Shown here: positions 1 through 8,589 of the stretch, piece after piece
How the letters are laid out: the number at the start of each line of letters is the position of its first letter
How positions within the stretch are numbered: position 1 is the stretch's first letter
Assembly (NCBI RefSeq): GCF_013816785.1
Contig: NZ_JACDDV010000012.1
Location: 626-42,553, forward strand
Origin: Sphingomonas sp.
Lineage (GTDB): Bacteria > Pseudomonadota > Alphaproteobacteria > Sphingomonadales > Sphingomonadaceae
Length of the DNA: 41,928 nt
Direction: 5' to 3'
Translations under genes and position numbers: made by a program
The notes under the pieces: model-generated
What the model saw: the letters and a program-made list of their open reading frames with translations, nothing else
What the model was told of the DNA's origin: nothing
The model's database searches: none

Positions 1-960
1 GCTGCCGCCGGAGCCGATCACGAACACGCTGTTGGTCGCCCCGCTGACCGTTCGCTGGTCGCGAGATTCCAGGCCGAGGCCGCCGGTGAAAAGATACTCA
101 AACTCCCCGACCGGTGCTGAAGCCTTCACCCGCTCCGTGGTGGCGAGCGCATCGCCACCCCCGCCGCGCGCATCGTCGAGCGGCTCGGTCACCGCCGCCT
201 CGGGCCAGAATAGCAGGCGCGGCCGCTCGCCGCCGGGCTTGATCGACAGCGCCATCAAGCGGCGTTCGGCCTCTTCGGCGAATCCCGGCCGCCACTTGTC
301 CCCCTGTCCGATGTTCGGCTGGATGATTCGGATCGCCCTTGGGTTGGTCGCTGGAGGCAGCGGTGCGAACGGGACGAGCGCGAAAGCAAGCAGTGCGGCG
401 CCGATACCCATCGCGGGCCGTGCTTCCCGCCGGAATGCCAGCCACATGAGCCCGCCGGCCAGCACGACCAGTGCGGAAAGCGAGTAGGTCCCAGTCCACT
501 GACTCGCCGAGAGCCACGGCGTATCGGCCAGGCTCACCCCGACCGGGTTCCAGGCGAAGCCGGTGAACATCGTCGCGCGCAGCCATTCGGTAATCGCCCA
601 GCTTCCGGCCAGCGCCAGCACCAGCGCCAGTCTCCGCTCTTTGCCAAATCGCCACGCGAGGCCGGCGGCAAGCATCGGATAGACGGCCAGATAAAGCGAC
701 AGCAGCAGCACCGCGACCCAGCCGAGCCACGCCGGCATCGCCGCCTGAAAGGTGAAGGCGGTCGCGATCCAGTTCAATCCGACGCAAAACTGCCCGACCC
801 CGAATCCCCAGCCGATGAGCAGTGCACGACGAAGACTCGGTGCGCGCGAAATCTCCTCGCAAAGAATGGCCAGGGCAATCGGCATTAATGGCCACAAGCC
901 CGTCGGCTCGAATGCGAAGGCGGAGGCTGCGCCGACCAGCAGCGCGATCAGAAAATGCAT
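1..960 (-). CDS. lnt: Apolipoprotein N-acyltransferase, C-terminus beyond window
   Basis: Lnt adds the third acyl chain to the N-terminal cysteine of lipoproteins in the inner membrane. The frame stays open for 320 codons from the ATG at 960 to the window edge, so the 3' part is missing. The N-terminus is a run of hydrophobic segments (MHFLIALLVGAASAFAF, then VAVLLLSLYLAVYPMLAAG). The nitrilase-like domain begins later, with the W-P-E motif whose Glu (about residue 254) matches the catalytic Glu267 of E. coli Lnt. The last readable residues (ATNSVFVIGSGG) fit the segment preceding the catalytic Lys, which lies outside. The gene starts 10 nt after the stop of the upstream sugar-dehydrogenase gene. 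It closes the usual alphaproteobacterial miaB-phoH-ybeY-corC-lnt order. Confidence 0.9.
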   Translation of the reverse strand, partial: MHFLIALLVGAASAFAFEPTGLWPLMPIALAILCEEISRAPSLRRALLIGWGFGVGQFCVGLNWIATAFTFQAAMPAWLGWVAVLLLSLYLAVYPMLAAGLAWRFGKERRLALVLALAGSWAITEWLRATMFTGFAWNPVGVSLADTPWLSASQWTGTYSLSALVVLAGGLMWLAFRREARPAMGIGAALLAFALVPFAPLPPATNPRAIRIIQPNIGQGDKWRPGFAEEAERRLMALSIKPGGERPRLLFWPEAAVTEPLDDARGGGGDALATTERVKASAPVGEFEYLFTGGLGLESRDQRTVSGATNSVFVIGSGGS

Positions 961-970
961 GCGGCGACCG

Positions 971-2296
971 CTAGCGGCTGGCGACCTTCTGGGGAAGCGG
1001 TTGCGGCGATGCGTTGGTCACCCGCCACACCTTGCCGCCGACATCGTCCGCCACCAGCAAACTCCCGTCCTTGGCAATGGCCACGCTGACCGGGCGGCCG
1101 TAGGCGACATCGCCGACGCGAAAGCCGGTCAGGATATTAACCGGCTTGCCCGATGGCTGCGCGCCCGCGAAGGGGACGAAGATCACTCGGTAGCCGCTGG
1201 CGGGCTTGCGGTTCCATGAGCCGTGCTGGCCGACAAACGCGCCCTGCGCATATTGCGGGCCGAGCCGCGCGCCATCGCTGAATGTCAGGCCAAGCGAGGC
1301 AGTATGTGGCCCGAGCGCATAGTCGGGCTTGATCGCCTTGGCGACCAGCGCCGGGTTGGGCGGTGGCCGGCTGTCGACATGCTGGCCGTAATAACTGAAC
1401 GGCCAACCGTAGAAGCCGCCGTCCTTCACCGAGGTCATATAATCGGGGACGAGGTCGTTGCCGATCTCGTCGCGCTCATTGACCGCCGTCCACAATTGCC
1501 CGCTCCATGGGTTCCAGTCGATCCCGACGGGATTGCGCAGACCGCCGGCGAAGATGCGATAGTCGCCGGTTCTGGCGTCGATCATCCAGACCGCGGCGCG
1601 GCCCTTTTCCATCGCTAGCCCGTTTTCGCCGATATTGCTGTTCGACCCGACCCCGACGAACAAATATTTGCCATCGGGTGAGGCGACCATCGATTTGGTC
1701 CAATGATGGTTGTAGCCGGACGGCAGCGCGGTGACGTTGCGGGGGCGAACGTCAATCTTCGTTTGGCCCGGCTGAAACGGGTAGGCGATGACCCCGTCGG
1801 CATTGGCGAGGTAGAGCTCGCCATTGGACAGCGCCATGCCGAACGGCGAATAAAGCCCGGTCAGCAGCGGCATTTTGGTCTCCGCGATGCCATCGCCATC
1901 GCCGTCGCGCAGCAGGCTGATCCGGTTGGCGCTACCCACGCCCGACCCGGCCTTCTTCATCAACAGGCCCTGGATCTTTCCCTTGATTGCGCCGCCGGTC
2001 TTGTCGGTGCCCGGGCCGTCGGTTTCGGTCACCAGCACATCGCCGTTGGGCAGCACCAGGAACGATCGCGGATGGACCAGGCCGCCCGCAAACTCATTGA
2101 CCTTCAGCCCCGTAGCCGCGGTCGGCATCATGCCCGCCGGCCAGCCCTTGGCGTCGGCGACATTGACCGTCGGGAACAGGCTTTTCTGCGGCGCGACCAG
2201 CGGCGGGTTGGGACCATAGGCGAGGTCGGGCGAACGGGTCGAAGCCTGCGAGCAGGCGCCGAGGAGGAGGATCAGGGTGAGGGCGGTCGAGCGCAT
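971..2296 (-). CDS. PQQ-type glucose/sorbosone dehydrogenase-like lipoprotein
   Basis: This 441-aa protein resembles soluble PQQ-dependent sugar (glucose/sorbosone) dehydrogenases, which form a six-bladed propeller. It starts with a lipoprotein signal peptide with lipobox LLGAC (Cys15), so it is probably anchored to a membrane and faces the periplasm. Family-like segments include LPNGDVLVTETDG, GLRNPVGIDWNPWSG, NERDEIGND and GQHGSWNRKPASGYRV. The substrate cannot be read from the sequence, and a non-catalytic propeller lipoprotein is possible. It lies between corC and lnt on the same strand, 64 nt after the corC stop and 10 nt before lnt. It therefore interrupts what is usually a direct corC-lnt junction. 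Confidence 0.8.
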   Translation of the reverse strand: MRSTALTLILLLGACSQASTRSPDLAYGPNPPLVAPQKSLFPTVNVADAKGWPAGMMPTAATGLKVNEFAGGLVHPRSFLVLPNGDVLVTETDGPGTDKTGGAIKGKIQGLLMKKAGSGVGSANRISLLRDGDGDGIAETKMPLLTGLYSPFGMALSNGELYLANADGVIAYPFQPGQTKIDVRPRNVTALPSGYNHHWTKSMVASPDGKYLFVGVGSNSNIGENGLAMEKGRAAVWMIDARTGDYRIFAGGLRNPVGIDWNPWSGQLWTAVNERDEIGNDLVPDYMTSVKDGGFYGWPFSYYGQHVDSRPPPNPALVAKAIKPDYALGPHTASLGLTFSDGARLGPQYAQGAFVGQHGSWNRKPASGYRVIFVPFAGAQPSGKPVNILTGFRVGDVAYGRPVSVAIAKDGSLLVADDVGGKVWRVTNASPQPLPQKVASR

Positions 2297-2360
2297 CGGA
2301 CGGTCCTTCGGTCAACGGGCATCAAGCCGTGACAACGGCGGCGCACGGCAAAGGATGCGT

Positions 2361-3248
2361 TCAGCCTTCGGCGGGGTGGCGCGACGCAGCCTCCGGCGCT
2401 TGCAGCCGCAGCTTGATCATCCGCCTCGCGTCGGCCTCGACTGAAATGATCCGCCAGCCCGACGGATGCTCGACGCTCTCCCCCGGCTGGAGGATGCGAC
2501 CAGCGAGGAGGAACGTCAGTCCGCCGAGCGTGTCGACTTCGTCGTCCTCGGCGATCAGCCTGGCATCAACATCGCGCGCGATGTCGTCTAGCTCGGCACG
2601 GGCGTCGGCCTCCCACAGACCATCTTCGAGCAACTGGAGCGTGCCCAGTGCCTCCTCGTCATGCTCGTCCTCAATCTCGCCGACGATTTCCTCGACGACA
2701 TCCTCGATCGTCACCAGCCCTTCGGTCCCGCCGAATTCATCGACGACGATTGCCAGGTGGACGCGGCCCTGCCGCATCCGCGCAAGCAGGTCGAGCACGC
2801 CCATCGATTCAGGGACGTAGAGCGGGATGCGGAGCAGGCCCTCGATCGAGCGAGGGCGGCTCGCATCGAACTGCGCCTTGAACACGTCCTTGATGTGAAT
2901 CATGCCGATCACTTCGTCGAGCCCGTCTCCGGTGACCGGCAGACGGCTGTGCTCGGCGTCGGCGAAGGCCTCGATCAGCCCTTCGAACGAAATCGTCTTG
3001 GGCACCGAGACGATGTCGCCGCGGGTCACCGCCACCTCGCCGACGGTGCGGTCGCCGAAGTGCAGCAGGTTGCGCAGCATCTGCCGCTCGAGCGGGCTCA
3101 GGTCGCCGCGCTTGGGGGCGGCGGCGTCGGCCTCGTCGATGGCGTCCTCGATTTGGTCTCGCAGCGTCGCGTCATCCTCGCCGAAGATCAGCGCGCGCAT
3201 TCCGCGCCACAGCCGCGAACCGCCTTCGTCGTCGTGCCGCGTCGCCAT
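2361..3248 (-). CDS. corC: CorC/HlyC-family CBS-pair protein
   Basis: This 295-aa protein has an N-terminal linker, two CBS domains (about residues 68-130 and 135-195) and a C-terminal CorC/HlyC transporter-associated domain (about 205-285). The family hallmark DEFGGTEGLVTIEDVVEEI is at residues 170-188. It has no membrane segments, so it is the short cytosolic CorC type rather than the CNNM-type membrane transporter. CorC has been linked to magnesium/cobalt resistance, and 'hemolysin' is a legacy name. Its ATG overlaps the ybeY stop by one base (TGATG), which suggests translational coupling. Confidence 0.9.
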   Translation of the reverse strand: MATRHDDEGGSRLWRGMRALIFGEDDATLRDQIEDAIDEADAAAPKRGDLSPLERQMLRNLLHFGDRTVGEVAVTRGDIVSVPKTISFEGLIEAFADAEHSRLPVTGDGLDEVIGMIHIKDVFKAQFDASRPRSIEGLLRIPLYVPESMGVLDLLARMRQGRVHLAIVVDEFGGTEGLVTIEDVVEEIVGEIEDEHDEEALGTLQLLEDGLWEADARAELDDIARDVDARLIAEDDEVDTLGGLTFLLAGRILQPGESVEHPSGWRIISVEADARRMIKLRLQAPEAASRHPAEG

Positions 3249-3766
3249 CAGCCCCCATGCCTTTCCAAAGCACCCCCATAGGGATCGGCAATGCCCAGCC
3301 GGGCGAGCGCGCGCACCTCGCGCGCTTCCATATCGATTGCGCTGGCCTCATCCCCATGGTCGTAACCGAGCAGATGGAGCGTGCCGTGAATCATCAGATG
3401 CGCCGCATGCTGCGTCAGCGGAATTGCCTTGTCGGCCGCTTCGGCCGCGCACACGCCATGGGCCAGGATGATGTCGCCCAGCATCAGTTCCGGCCCATCG
3501 CCGGCCGATGACGTCAGGTCGTCCGCTTCGGCCATTGGAAATGACAGGACGTTGGTTGGCCGGTCCTTGCCGCGCCACTGGGCGTTGAGCAGCCGCACTT
3601 CCTCATCGCCGCCCAACCGTAGGCCGATTTCAACGGCGCGCGGCCCGGCCCCAAGTTGCGGAAAAGCGCTTTCGGCTATGGCGGCGTTGGCGGCAGACCG
3701 GGACAGGTCGGGCCAACCGGCGCTACTGTCCCATTCCGGATCGGCGTCGATCAGGATGTCGATCAT
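3248..3766 (-). CDS. ybeY: Endoribonuclease YbeY (16S rRNA maturation)
   Basis: YbeY is a single-strand-specific zinc endoribonuclease needed for 16S rRNA 3'-end maturation and ribosome quality control. The signature HGTLHLLGYDH is present, with zinc-binding His at residues 127, 131 and 137. The 172-aa length is normal. Two starts are possible: GTG at 3769, whose GTGA overlaps the phoH stop by 4 nt, or ATG at 3766, overlapping by 1 nt. The ATG gives the typical N-terminus MIDILID and is preferred. It lies directly between phoH and corC, with overlaps at both ends. Confidence 0.94.
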   Translation of the reverse strand: MIDILIDADPEWDSSAGWPDLSRSAANAAIAESAFPQLGAGPRAVEIGLRLGGDEEVRLLNAQWRGKDRPTNVLSFPMAEADDLTSSAGDGPELMLGDIILAHGVCAAEAADKAIPLTQHAAHLMIHGTLHLLGYDHGDEASAIDMEAREVRALARLGIADPYGGALERHGG

Positions 3767-4755
3767 CACTGCCCCGGACCCTCATAGGCTTCGACGATCT
3801 TGCCGACCAACGGATGGCGAACGACGTCGGCGGCGGAGAAGCGGATCATCGAGATTTTGGCGATCCCCTCCAACTTGCCGACCGCGTCGTTAAGGCCGGA
3901 TTCGACGCCGCGCGGCAAATCGGTCTGGTTGGGGTCGCCGCAGATCACCATCCGCGCGCGCATGCCAAATCGGGTCAGGAACATCTTCATCTGCGGCGGC
4001 GTGGTGTTCTGCGCTTCGTCGAGGATGATGAAGGCGTCGTTGAGCGTGCGCCCGCGCATGAAGGCGATCGGCGCGATTTCGATCTCACCGCTAGCGATGC
4101 GCCGCTCGACCTGCTCGGTCGGCAGCATGTCGTAAAGCGCGTCGTAGAGTGGGCGGAGATAGGGATCGACCTTCTCCTTCATGTCGCCGGGCAGGAACCC
4201 CAATCGCTCGCCGGCCTCGACCGCCGGCCGCGACAGGATCAACCGGTCGACCTGGCCCGAGATCAGCATCGCCACCGCCTGCGCGACGGCCAGATAGGTC
4301 TTGCCGGTGCCCGCCGGACCCAGCGCGAAGATCATGTCGTCGCGGGCCAGCGATTCCATATAAGCGGTCTGCACAGTCGATCGCGGGACGATCGTCTTCT
4401 TGCGCGTGCGGATCATGACCCGCGACGGCGAAGCGACATCCTCGGCGATGATCCCGTCGAGCGACGGCTGCGATGCCATGCCCAACACCGCTTCGACCGC
4501 GGCGGCATCGACGTCCTGGCCCTGGTCGAGCCGATTATAGAGCCCCATCAGCACGTCTCGCGCGCGCGCCGCCGCATCGGGCTCGCCCTCGACCATGACC
4601 CGGTTGCCGCGCGCGGCGATGTGCACCCCGAGCCGATCCTCGATCATCACCAAATGGCGGTCGTAATCGCCGAACAGCGGGCCAAGCAGATAGGGCTGCT
4701 CGAATTCGAGCTCCAATCGGGCGCGGTCGGCGACCGCGACGTCGCGCTTGGCCAT
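3766..4755 (-). CDS. phoH: PhoH-like ATPase (YbeZ type)
   Basis: PhoH-like P-loop ATPase of 329 aa, of the type that functions with YbeY in RNA metabolism. It has an N-terminal KH-like region (about residues 15-80), Walker A GPAGTGKT at 146-153 and Walker B FIILDEAQN at about 242-250. The frame is open further upstream to 5028, but that extension has low-complexity composition unlike the family. The ATG at 4755 (MAKRDVAVADRARLELEF) gives the family's expected N-terminus. No strong Shine-Dalgarno precedes it. The stop overlaps the ybeY start. The 238-nt gap to miaB holds a possible opposite-strand small gene. Confidence 0.92.
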   Translation of the reverse strand: MAKRDVAVADRARLELEFEQPYLLGPLFGDYDRHLVMIEDRLGVHIAARGNRVMVEGEPDAAARARDVLMGLYNRLDQGQDVDAAAVEAVLGMASQPSLDGIIAEDVASPSRVMIRTRKKTIVPRSTVQTAYMESLARDDMIFALGPAGTGKTYLAVAQAVAMLISGQVDRLILSRPAVEAGERLGFLPGDMKEKVDPYLRPLYDALYDMLPTEQVERRIASGEIEIAPIAFMRGRTLNDAFIILDEAQNTTPPQMKMFLTRFGMRARMVICGDPNQTDLPRGVESGLNDAVGKLEGIAKISMIRFSAADVVRHPLVGKIVEAYEGPGQ

Positions 4756-4808
4756 TATTCGACTGCCCAGCCGCCGAAGCCCGGGAGCGGGGTCAGCGGG
4801 AAAGTCGC

Positions 4809-4837
4809 TTGATCGCGGAGTAGGTGTAGTATATGAA
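4809..4837 (+). promoter_or_regulatory. Candidate sigma-70 promoter for small ORF
   Basis: TTGATC (4809-4814) and TATGAA (4832-4837) are separated by 17 nt, matching -35/-10 geometry on the plus strand. They lie in an AT-rich patch about 30 nt before the GTG of the small ORF at 4864. Read by eye only; promoters are hard to call in high-GC genomes. Confidence 0.3.
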
Positions 4838-4863
4838 TAATGCACCTTTTGTGGAGATGAGTC

Positions 4864-5010
4864 GTGGCAAACGAACAGAAACTGAGCGTTGAGGATTTTT
4901 TTCGCCTTGGGAACGAGGCCGCAGCAAAAACGGCTGCGCTTAGAGACACGGTCGCCGGGCCGGCGAACGATGAAGATGTGATCGAAGGCGAGTTCACGCC
5001 GGTACCTTGA
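4864..5010 (+). CDS. Possible small protein, 48 aa, function unknown
   Basis: An opposite-strand ORF in the phoH-miaB gap. It starts with GTG at 4864, with GGAG at 4853-4856 seven nt upstream, and the frame has a TGA at 4858-4860, so GTG is the only usual start. The product is hydrophilic and acidic, begins [20 protein letters not shown] and ends [11 protein letters not shown]. It reads like a real soluble peptide, unlike the Arg/Ala/Pro-rich antisense ORFs elsewhere in the window. The region is more AT-rich than its neighbours. Its last 17 nt overlap the 3' end of miaB in convergent orientation. I do not recognise a family. Confidence 0.45.
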   Translation: MANEQKLSVEDFFRLGNEAAAKTAALRDTVAGPANDEDVIEGEFTPVP

Positions 5011-6295
5011 CCTTCGCGGTCGCGCCAAGGCTGTTGGGCAGCGCCTTGGCGACCGTCACGTCTATCATGTCGCCGATTCCGGCTCTCGTTTCGACGAACA
5101 CCGACTGGAACCAGGGCGACTTACCGATCATCTGGCCGGGCAGGCGGCCCTTGCGGTCGATCAGGATTGTTATGTCCTTGCCGACGGTGGCGCGGTTGAA
5201 GGCGAGGCTGTGCTCGGCGAGGCGGGCTTGCAGTCGCTGCAATCGATCGTCCATCACCTCTGGTGCCACCGCTCCTTCCATCGTCGCCGCCGGAGTACCC
5301 GGACGAGCGCTATATTTGAACGAATAAGCCGAAGCGTAACCGACCGCGTCGACGATGGCGAGGGTCGCGGTGAAATCTTCATCGCTTTCGCCCGGGAAGC
5401 CGACGATGAAGTCGCCGGAGATTGCGATATCGGGTCTTGCCGCGCGGACCTTCTCCAACGTTTTCAGATAGGTGTCCGCGCTGTGGCTGCGGTTCATCGC
5501 TTTCAAGATTCGATCCGACCCTGACTGCACCGGGAGGTGGAGATAGGGCATCAGCTTGCCGATCTCGCCGTGCGCGGCGATCAGCGCGTCGCTCATGTCA
5601 GCCGGGTGGCTGGTGGTGTAGCGGATGCGTTCGATCCCATCGATGCGGGCGACGGCCCGGATCAGCTTGTCGAGCCCGCCCTCATAGGCGTTGACGTTCT
5701 GGCCAAGCAGCGTGATCTCGCGCGCTCCGCCGTTGGCCAGCGCCTGCGCCTCGCCGACGATGTCGGCGAACGGCCGGCTGATCTCCGCGCCGCGGGTGTA
5801 GGGCACGACGCAGTAGGTGCAGAATTTGTCGCAGCCTTCCTGAACGGTGAGAAAAGCGCTCGGGCCGCTGCGGCGGCGCGCGGGAAGTGCGTCGAACTTG
5901 CTGATCGCCGGCATGTCGGTGTCGACTGGGCGTTCGCCTCGCGCGGCGGCGGCGAGCATCTCTGGCAGGCGGTGATAAGCTTGCGGACCGACCACCAGAT
6001 CGATCATTTTCGAGCGCGTCTTGGCTTCCGCGCCTTCGGCCTGGGCGACGCAGCCGGCTAGCGCGACCATCGGCCGGCTGCCGTCTTCGCGGCGCAGGCG
6101 CCCGATGTCGGAATAGGCGCGATCGGCGGCCTTCTCGCGAATGTGACAGGTGTTGAGCACCACGAGGTCGGCATCCTCGCCCAAGGCGGGCGCCATGCCT
6201 TGCGCGGATAGGAGTTCGGCCATCCGATCGCCGTCATAGACGTTCATCTGGCAGCCGAAGCTCTTGACGCGGTAAGTCTTGGGAAGATTGGTCAT
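4994..6295 (-). CDS. miaB: tRNA-2-methylthio-N6-dimethylallyladenosine synthase MiaB
   Basis: Radical-SAM methylthiotransferase that converts i6A37 to ms2i6A37 in tRNAs reading UNN codons. The 433-aa protein has the N-terminal methylthiotransferase domain with cluster ligands Cys15 (FGCQMN), Cys50 (NTCHIREKA) and Cys82 (GCVAQAEG). The radical-SAM motif is C155-x3-C159-x2-C162 ([10 protein letters not shown]). A C-terminal TRAM domain follows, ending in [18 protein letters not shown]. The ATG at 6295 gives [18 protein letters not shown]. It starts 10 nt after the plsC stop, so it is probably co-transcribed with plsC. Confidence 0.96.
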   Translation of the reverse strand: MTNLPKTYRVKSFGCQMNVYDGDRMAELLSAQGMAPALGEDADLVVLNTCHIREKAADRAYSDIGRLRREDGSRPMVALAGCVAQAEGAEAKTRSKMIDLVVGPQAYHRLPEMLAAAARGERPVDTDMPAISKFDALPARRRSGPSAFLTVQEGCDKFCTYCVVPYTRGAEISRPFADIVGEAQALANGGAREITLLGQNVNAYEGGLDKLIRAVARIDGIERIRYTTSHPADMSDALIAAHGEIGKLMPYLHLPVQSGSDRILKAMNRSHSADTYLKTLEKVRAARPDIAISGDFIVGFPGESDEDFTATLAIVDAVGYASAYSFKYSARPGTPAATMEGAVAPEVMDDRLQRLQARLAEHSLAFNRATVGKDITILIDRKGRLPGQMIGKSPWFQSVFVETRAGIGDMIDVTVAKALPNSLGATAKVKVPA

Positions 6296-6305
6296 TTCGG
6301 CGGCG

Positions 6306-7070
6306 CTATAGGCCCAAGCCGGCCGAAGTTGAAGCCGCTAGCGCGGCCTCGATCGCCACCTGGGCCGCTCCCGCCAGCGCCTTGCGATTCTCGTTTCGTT
6401 CAAGCGGCTTCAATAGCCGGACGATGACTTCGAACGATCCGCTCCGGCCAAGGATTTTGAGGACATTGTCCTTCCCGGCCTCACCACCGCTCCAGCCGAT
6501 CGCGGCGCGATTGGCGCCATAGTCGATCGCCACCGGCCTGACGCTGGCCCCCTCGAACGGCGGCGCGACCGCGTCGAGCAGGGTCGACCGAAATTTCAGC
6601 AGCGCCTTGCCGTCTCCGGTCGTGCCTTCTGGAAAGACGGTCAGCGGCTGGGCCTGCGACAGTCGATCGGAAATGCGCCGCACCTGCCCATGGGCATCGC
6701 CGCGTTCGGCCCGCTCGATATATAATGTGTGGTTCTGGTCGGACAGCCAGCCGATCAGCGGCGTGCGCTGAACCTCGGCCTTCGACACGAATGCGGTGCC
6801 GGTCGCGCCGCCGAGGATGAGAATGTCGAGCCAGCTGGTGTGATTGACGACGGCCAGCGTGTGCGCGCCGAGCGGCTTGCCTTCGACTCTCACGCGCGCC
6901 CCAGCGATCCGGGCGGCAGCGGCGAGGAAGCGGCGCGGCCAGCGCGACCGGCCGAGCAGCCATTTCGACAGCAGGTGAGGCGGCAGGCAGGTGACGAACA
7001 GCGCCGCCAGCCCGGCGATGCGGACATAAGCGCGCCAGGTCGATAATGTGGTGCTAGTGGTCCCGACCAA
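6306..7070 (-). CDS. plsC: 1-acyl-sn-glycerol-3-phosphate acyltransferase (PlsC family)
   Basis: Lysophosphatidic acid acyltransferase, which makes phosphatidic acid at the inner membrane. It has the acyltransferase motif I NHTSWLD (NHx4D, about residues 76-82) and motif III FPEGTT (about 146-151), after a hydrophobic N-terminal segment ([17 protein letters not shown]). No ATG is available near the expected start. A longer frame from 7193 would add a Ser/Arg-rich stretch overlapping fur and is rejected. A TTG at 7070 gives 254 aa and overlaps the fur stop by 17 nt; it is the best candidate, but this start is uncertain. miaB follows 10 nt later. Confidence 0.87.
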   Translation of the reverse strand: MVGTTSTTLSTWRAYVRIAGLAALFVTCLPPHLLSKWLLGRSRWPRRFLAAAARIAGARVRVEGKPLGAHTLAVVNHTSWLDILILGGATGTAFVSKAEVQRTPLIGWLSDQNHTLYIERAERGDAHGQVRRISDRLSQAQPLTVFPEGTTGDGKALLKFRSTLLDAVAPPFEGASVRPVAIDYGANRAAIGWSGGEAGKDNVLKILGRSGSFEVIVRLLKPLERNENRKALAGAAQVAIEAALAASTSAGLGL

Positions 7071-7476
7071 GCGCGACGCCGTAGAGTTCCATTCGATGAT
7101 CGACCAGCCGGTAACCGAGTCGCTCGGCAATCCGGCGCTGCAGCGCTTCCAGCTCGTCGTCGGCGAACTCGATGACCTGGCCGGTCTCCACATCGATCAA
7201 ATGGTCGTGGTGGGTTTCCGACGCGGCCTCATAGCGCGAGCGGCCGTCGCCGAATTCGTGCCGCTCGAGAATGCCGGCCTCTTCGAACAGGCGGACGGTG
7301 CGATAGACAGTGGCGATCGAGATGTTCGGATCGATCGTCGCCGCGCGGGCGTGAAGCGTTTCGACATCGGGATGGTCTTCGCTTTCGCCGAGCACGCGCG
7401 CGATCGTCTTGCGCTGCTCGGTGATGCGCAGGCCCTTGTCCGCGCAGAGCTGCTCGATGTCGATCTGGCGATGCAT
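7054..7476 (-). CDS. fur: Fur/Mur-family metal-responsive repressor
   Basis: Fur-superfamily regulator of 140 aa, with an N-terminal winged helix (RITEQRKTIARVL to SIATVYRTVRLFEEAGIL) and the metal-binding segment HHDHLID (about residues 89-95). The tail RLGYRLVDHRMELYGV is typical of alphaproteobacterial Fur/Mur, which respond to iron or manganese. The C-terminal CxxC pairs of gammaproteobacterial Fur are absent, as is common in this clade. An ORF start at 7530 would lie inside a palindromic repeat, so the ATG at 7476 (MHRQIDIEQLCADKG) is chosen. Fur and Mur cannot be distinguished from sequence alone. Confidence 0.9.
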   Translation of the reverse strand: MHRQIDIEQLCADKGLRITEQRKTIARVLGESEDHPDVETLHARAATIDPNISIATVYRTVRLFEEAGILERHEFGDGRSRYEAASETHHDHLIDVETGQVIEFADDELEALQRRIAERLGYRLVDHRMELYGVALGRDH

Positions 7477-7527
7477 GGAGATGGAGGTAGGGCGCGGCTC
7501 GCCAATCGTCAAAGGGAGAAACGCCGT

Positions 7528-7550
7528 CATCCCGGGCCAAGCCCGGGATG
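7528..7550. repeat. REP-like palindrome between mucR and fur
   Basis: Perfect hairpin CATCCCGGGC / GCCCGGGATG with a 3-nt loop, of the type commonly dispersed in alphaproteobacterial intergenic regions. It lies between the mucR stop and the fur start. There is no T-tract after it, so it is not a classical terminator. Confidence 0.75.
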
Positions 7551-7563
7551 AAGCGTCAACGCA

Positions 7564-7983
7564 TCACTTCTTCGCGGTTTTTCGGCGCTTGGTGCCCAGC
7601 CCGATCGACTTGGCCAGCATCCGGCGCTGTTCGGCATAGTTGGGGGCGACCATCGGATAGTCGGCATTGAGGCCCCACTTCTGGCGATATTGATCCGGAG
7701 TCATCTGATAATGGGTCATCAGATGGCGCTTGAGCATCTTCAGTCGTTTGCCGTCTTCTAGGCAGACAATATAGTCCGGCTTGATCGACGAACGGATCGG
7801 AACCTTGGGTTCTGGCTTGGCTTCGGCGGCCGCGCCCGCACCCGACAGACCCGCAAGGGCGCCGTGTACGTTGGAGATAAGTTGCGGCAAATCGTTCACC
7901 GCGACGCTGTTGTTGCTGACATGAGCCGCGACGATGTCCGCCGTCAGCGTGATCAAGGTGTCGTCGTTCCCTGGATTGTCCAT
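7564..7983 (-). CDS. MucR/Ros-family zinc-finger regulator
   Basis: MucR/Ros-family transcriptional regulator of 139 aa. It has an N-terminal oligomerisation region (LTADIVAAHVSNNSVAVNDL, residues 13-32), a flexible Ala/Lys/Pro linker, and the single prokaryotic zinc finger YIVCLEDGKRLKMLKRHL. Likely ligands are Cys74, Asp77, His87 and His91. The family signature MTPDQYRQKWGL follows, then a basic tail (GTKRRKTAKK). Family members bind AT-rich DNA, act broadly on surface polysaccharide, motility and cell-cycle genes, and repress their own promoters. The 117-nt region upstream is clearly AT-rich. Confidence 0.92.
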   Translation of the reverse strand: MDNPGNDDTLITLTADIVAAHVSNNSVAVNDLPQLISNVHGALAGLSGAGAAAEAKPEPKVPIRSSIKPDYIVCLEDGKRLKMLKRHLMTHYQMTPDQYRQKWGLNADYPMVAPNYAEQRRMLAKSIGLGTKRRKTAKK

Positions 7984-8100
7984 AATCTTTCTTCCCGAGC
8001 ATGAATTAGTAAAGGACAGTCAATCGACTACCGTCCTAATCACATTAATCGTACGTTATTCTCCCGTAAAGAGTAAATCTTTGCCCCTATCAAATCCTCA
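7984..8100 (-). promoter_or_regulatory. AT-rich mucR upstream region
   Basis: Intergenic DNA between the rimI stop and the mucR start is much more AT-rich than the rest of the window and has several T-A steps (for example ATTAATCGTACGTTATT). MucR-family proteins bind such DNA and autorepress, so this is the likely promoter and autoregulatory region. The assignment is inferred from composition and family knowledge; no precise operator is claimed. Confidence 0.4.
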
Positions 8101-8589
8101 TCAATCGGCGAGGACTAGAGTCAGCGCATCGTGACGGTCCCCATTCAACCCACAATAATAGTCGCGGCGACGTCCGCCCAGGACGAAACCAGCCGATCGA
8201 TAGAGGGCCACCGCGGGGTTGCCGTCGCGCACCTCGAGATGAAGCCGGTGGCAGCCGGCCGCGCGCGTGGCCGCGATGAACTGGGTCAGCAGCGCAGCGC
8301 CGACTCCTTGGCGTTGAGCGGCCGGGTCGACCGCGATCAGCAGCAGCTCTGCTTCCTCGGTGATCGACCGCGCCAAAGAAAAGCCGACGCAGGCTCTACC
8401 TTTTTCGGCCAGGATCAATTCGACGCCGGCCATCGGCAGGATGCCGGCGCACTGCGAGCGGGTCCACGCCTCGCCGAATGTGGGCGGAAAAGCGGCGTTC
8501 ATGATCCGCATGACCTGATCGAGGTCATGGCCGGTGCCGGGGCGGAGCCTGACGGCGCCGGCCGCGAATTCGGGCCGCGCTCCGATCAT
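8101..8589 (-). CDS. rimI: GNAT acetyltransferase, RimI-like
   Basis: GNAT-fold N-acetyltransferase of 162 aa. The acetyl-CoA-binding motif A is LLLIAVDPAAQRQGVGAALL, with the Q/R-x-x-G-x-G/A core QRQGVGA at 92-98. The C-terminal strand GFVLGGRRRDYY resembles RimI, which acetylates the N-terminal alanine of ribosomal protein S18. The ATG at 8589 overlaps the tsaB stop in an ATGA arrangement (4 nt), and tsaB-rimI pairing is common, which supports RimI over a generic GNAT. An upstream start at 8640 would run inside tsaB and is rejected. Confidence 0.85.
   Translation of the reverse strand: MIGARPEFAAGAVRLRPGTGHDLDQVMRIMNAAFPPTFGEAWTRSQCAGILPMAGVELILAEKGRACVGFSLARSITEEAELLLIAVDPAAQRQGVGAALLTQFIAATRAAGCHRLHLEVRDGNPAVALYRSAGFVLGGRRRDYYCGLNGDRHDALTLVLAD

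Noticed and set aside
4756-5028. 91-codon N-terminal extension of PhoH
   Set aside because: Composition is unlike the family, and it would overlap the miaB 3' end. The ATG at 4755 gives the standard PhoH N-terminus.
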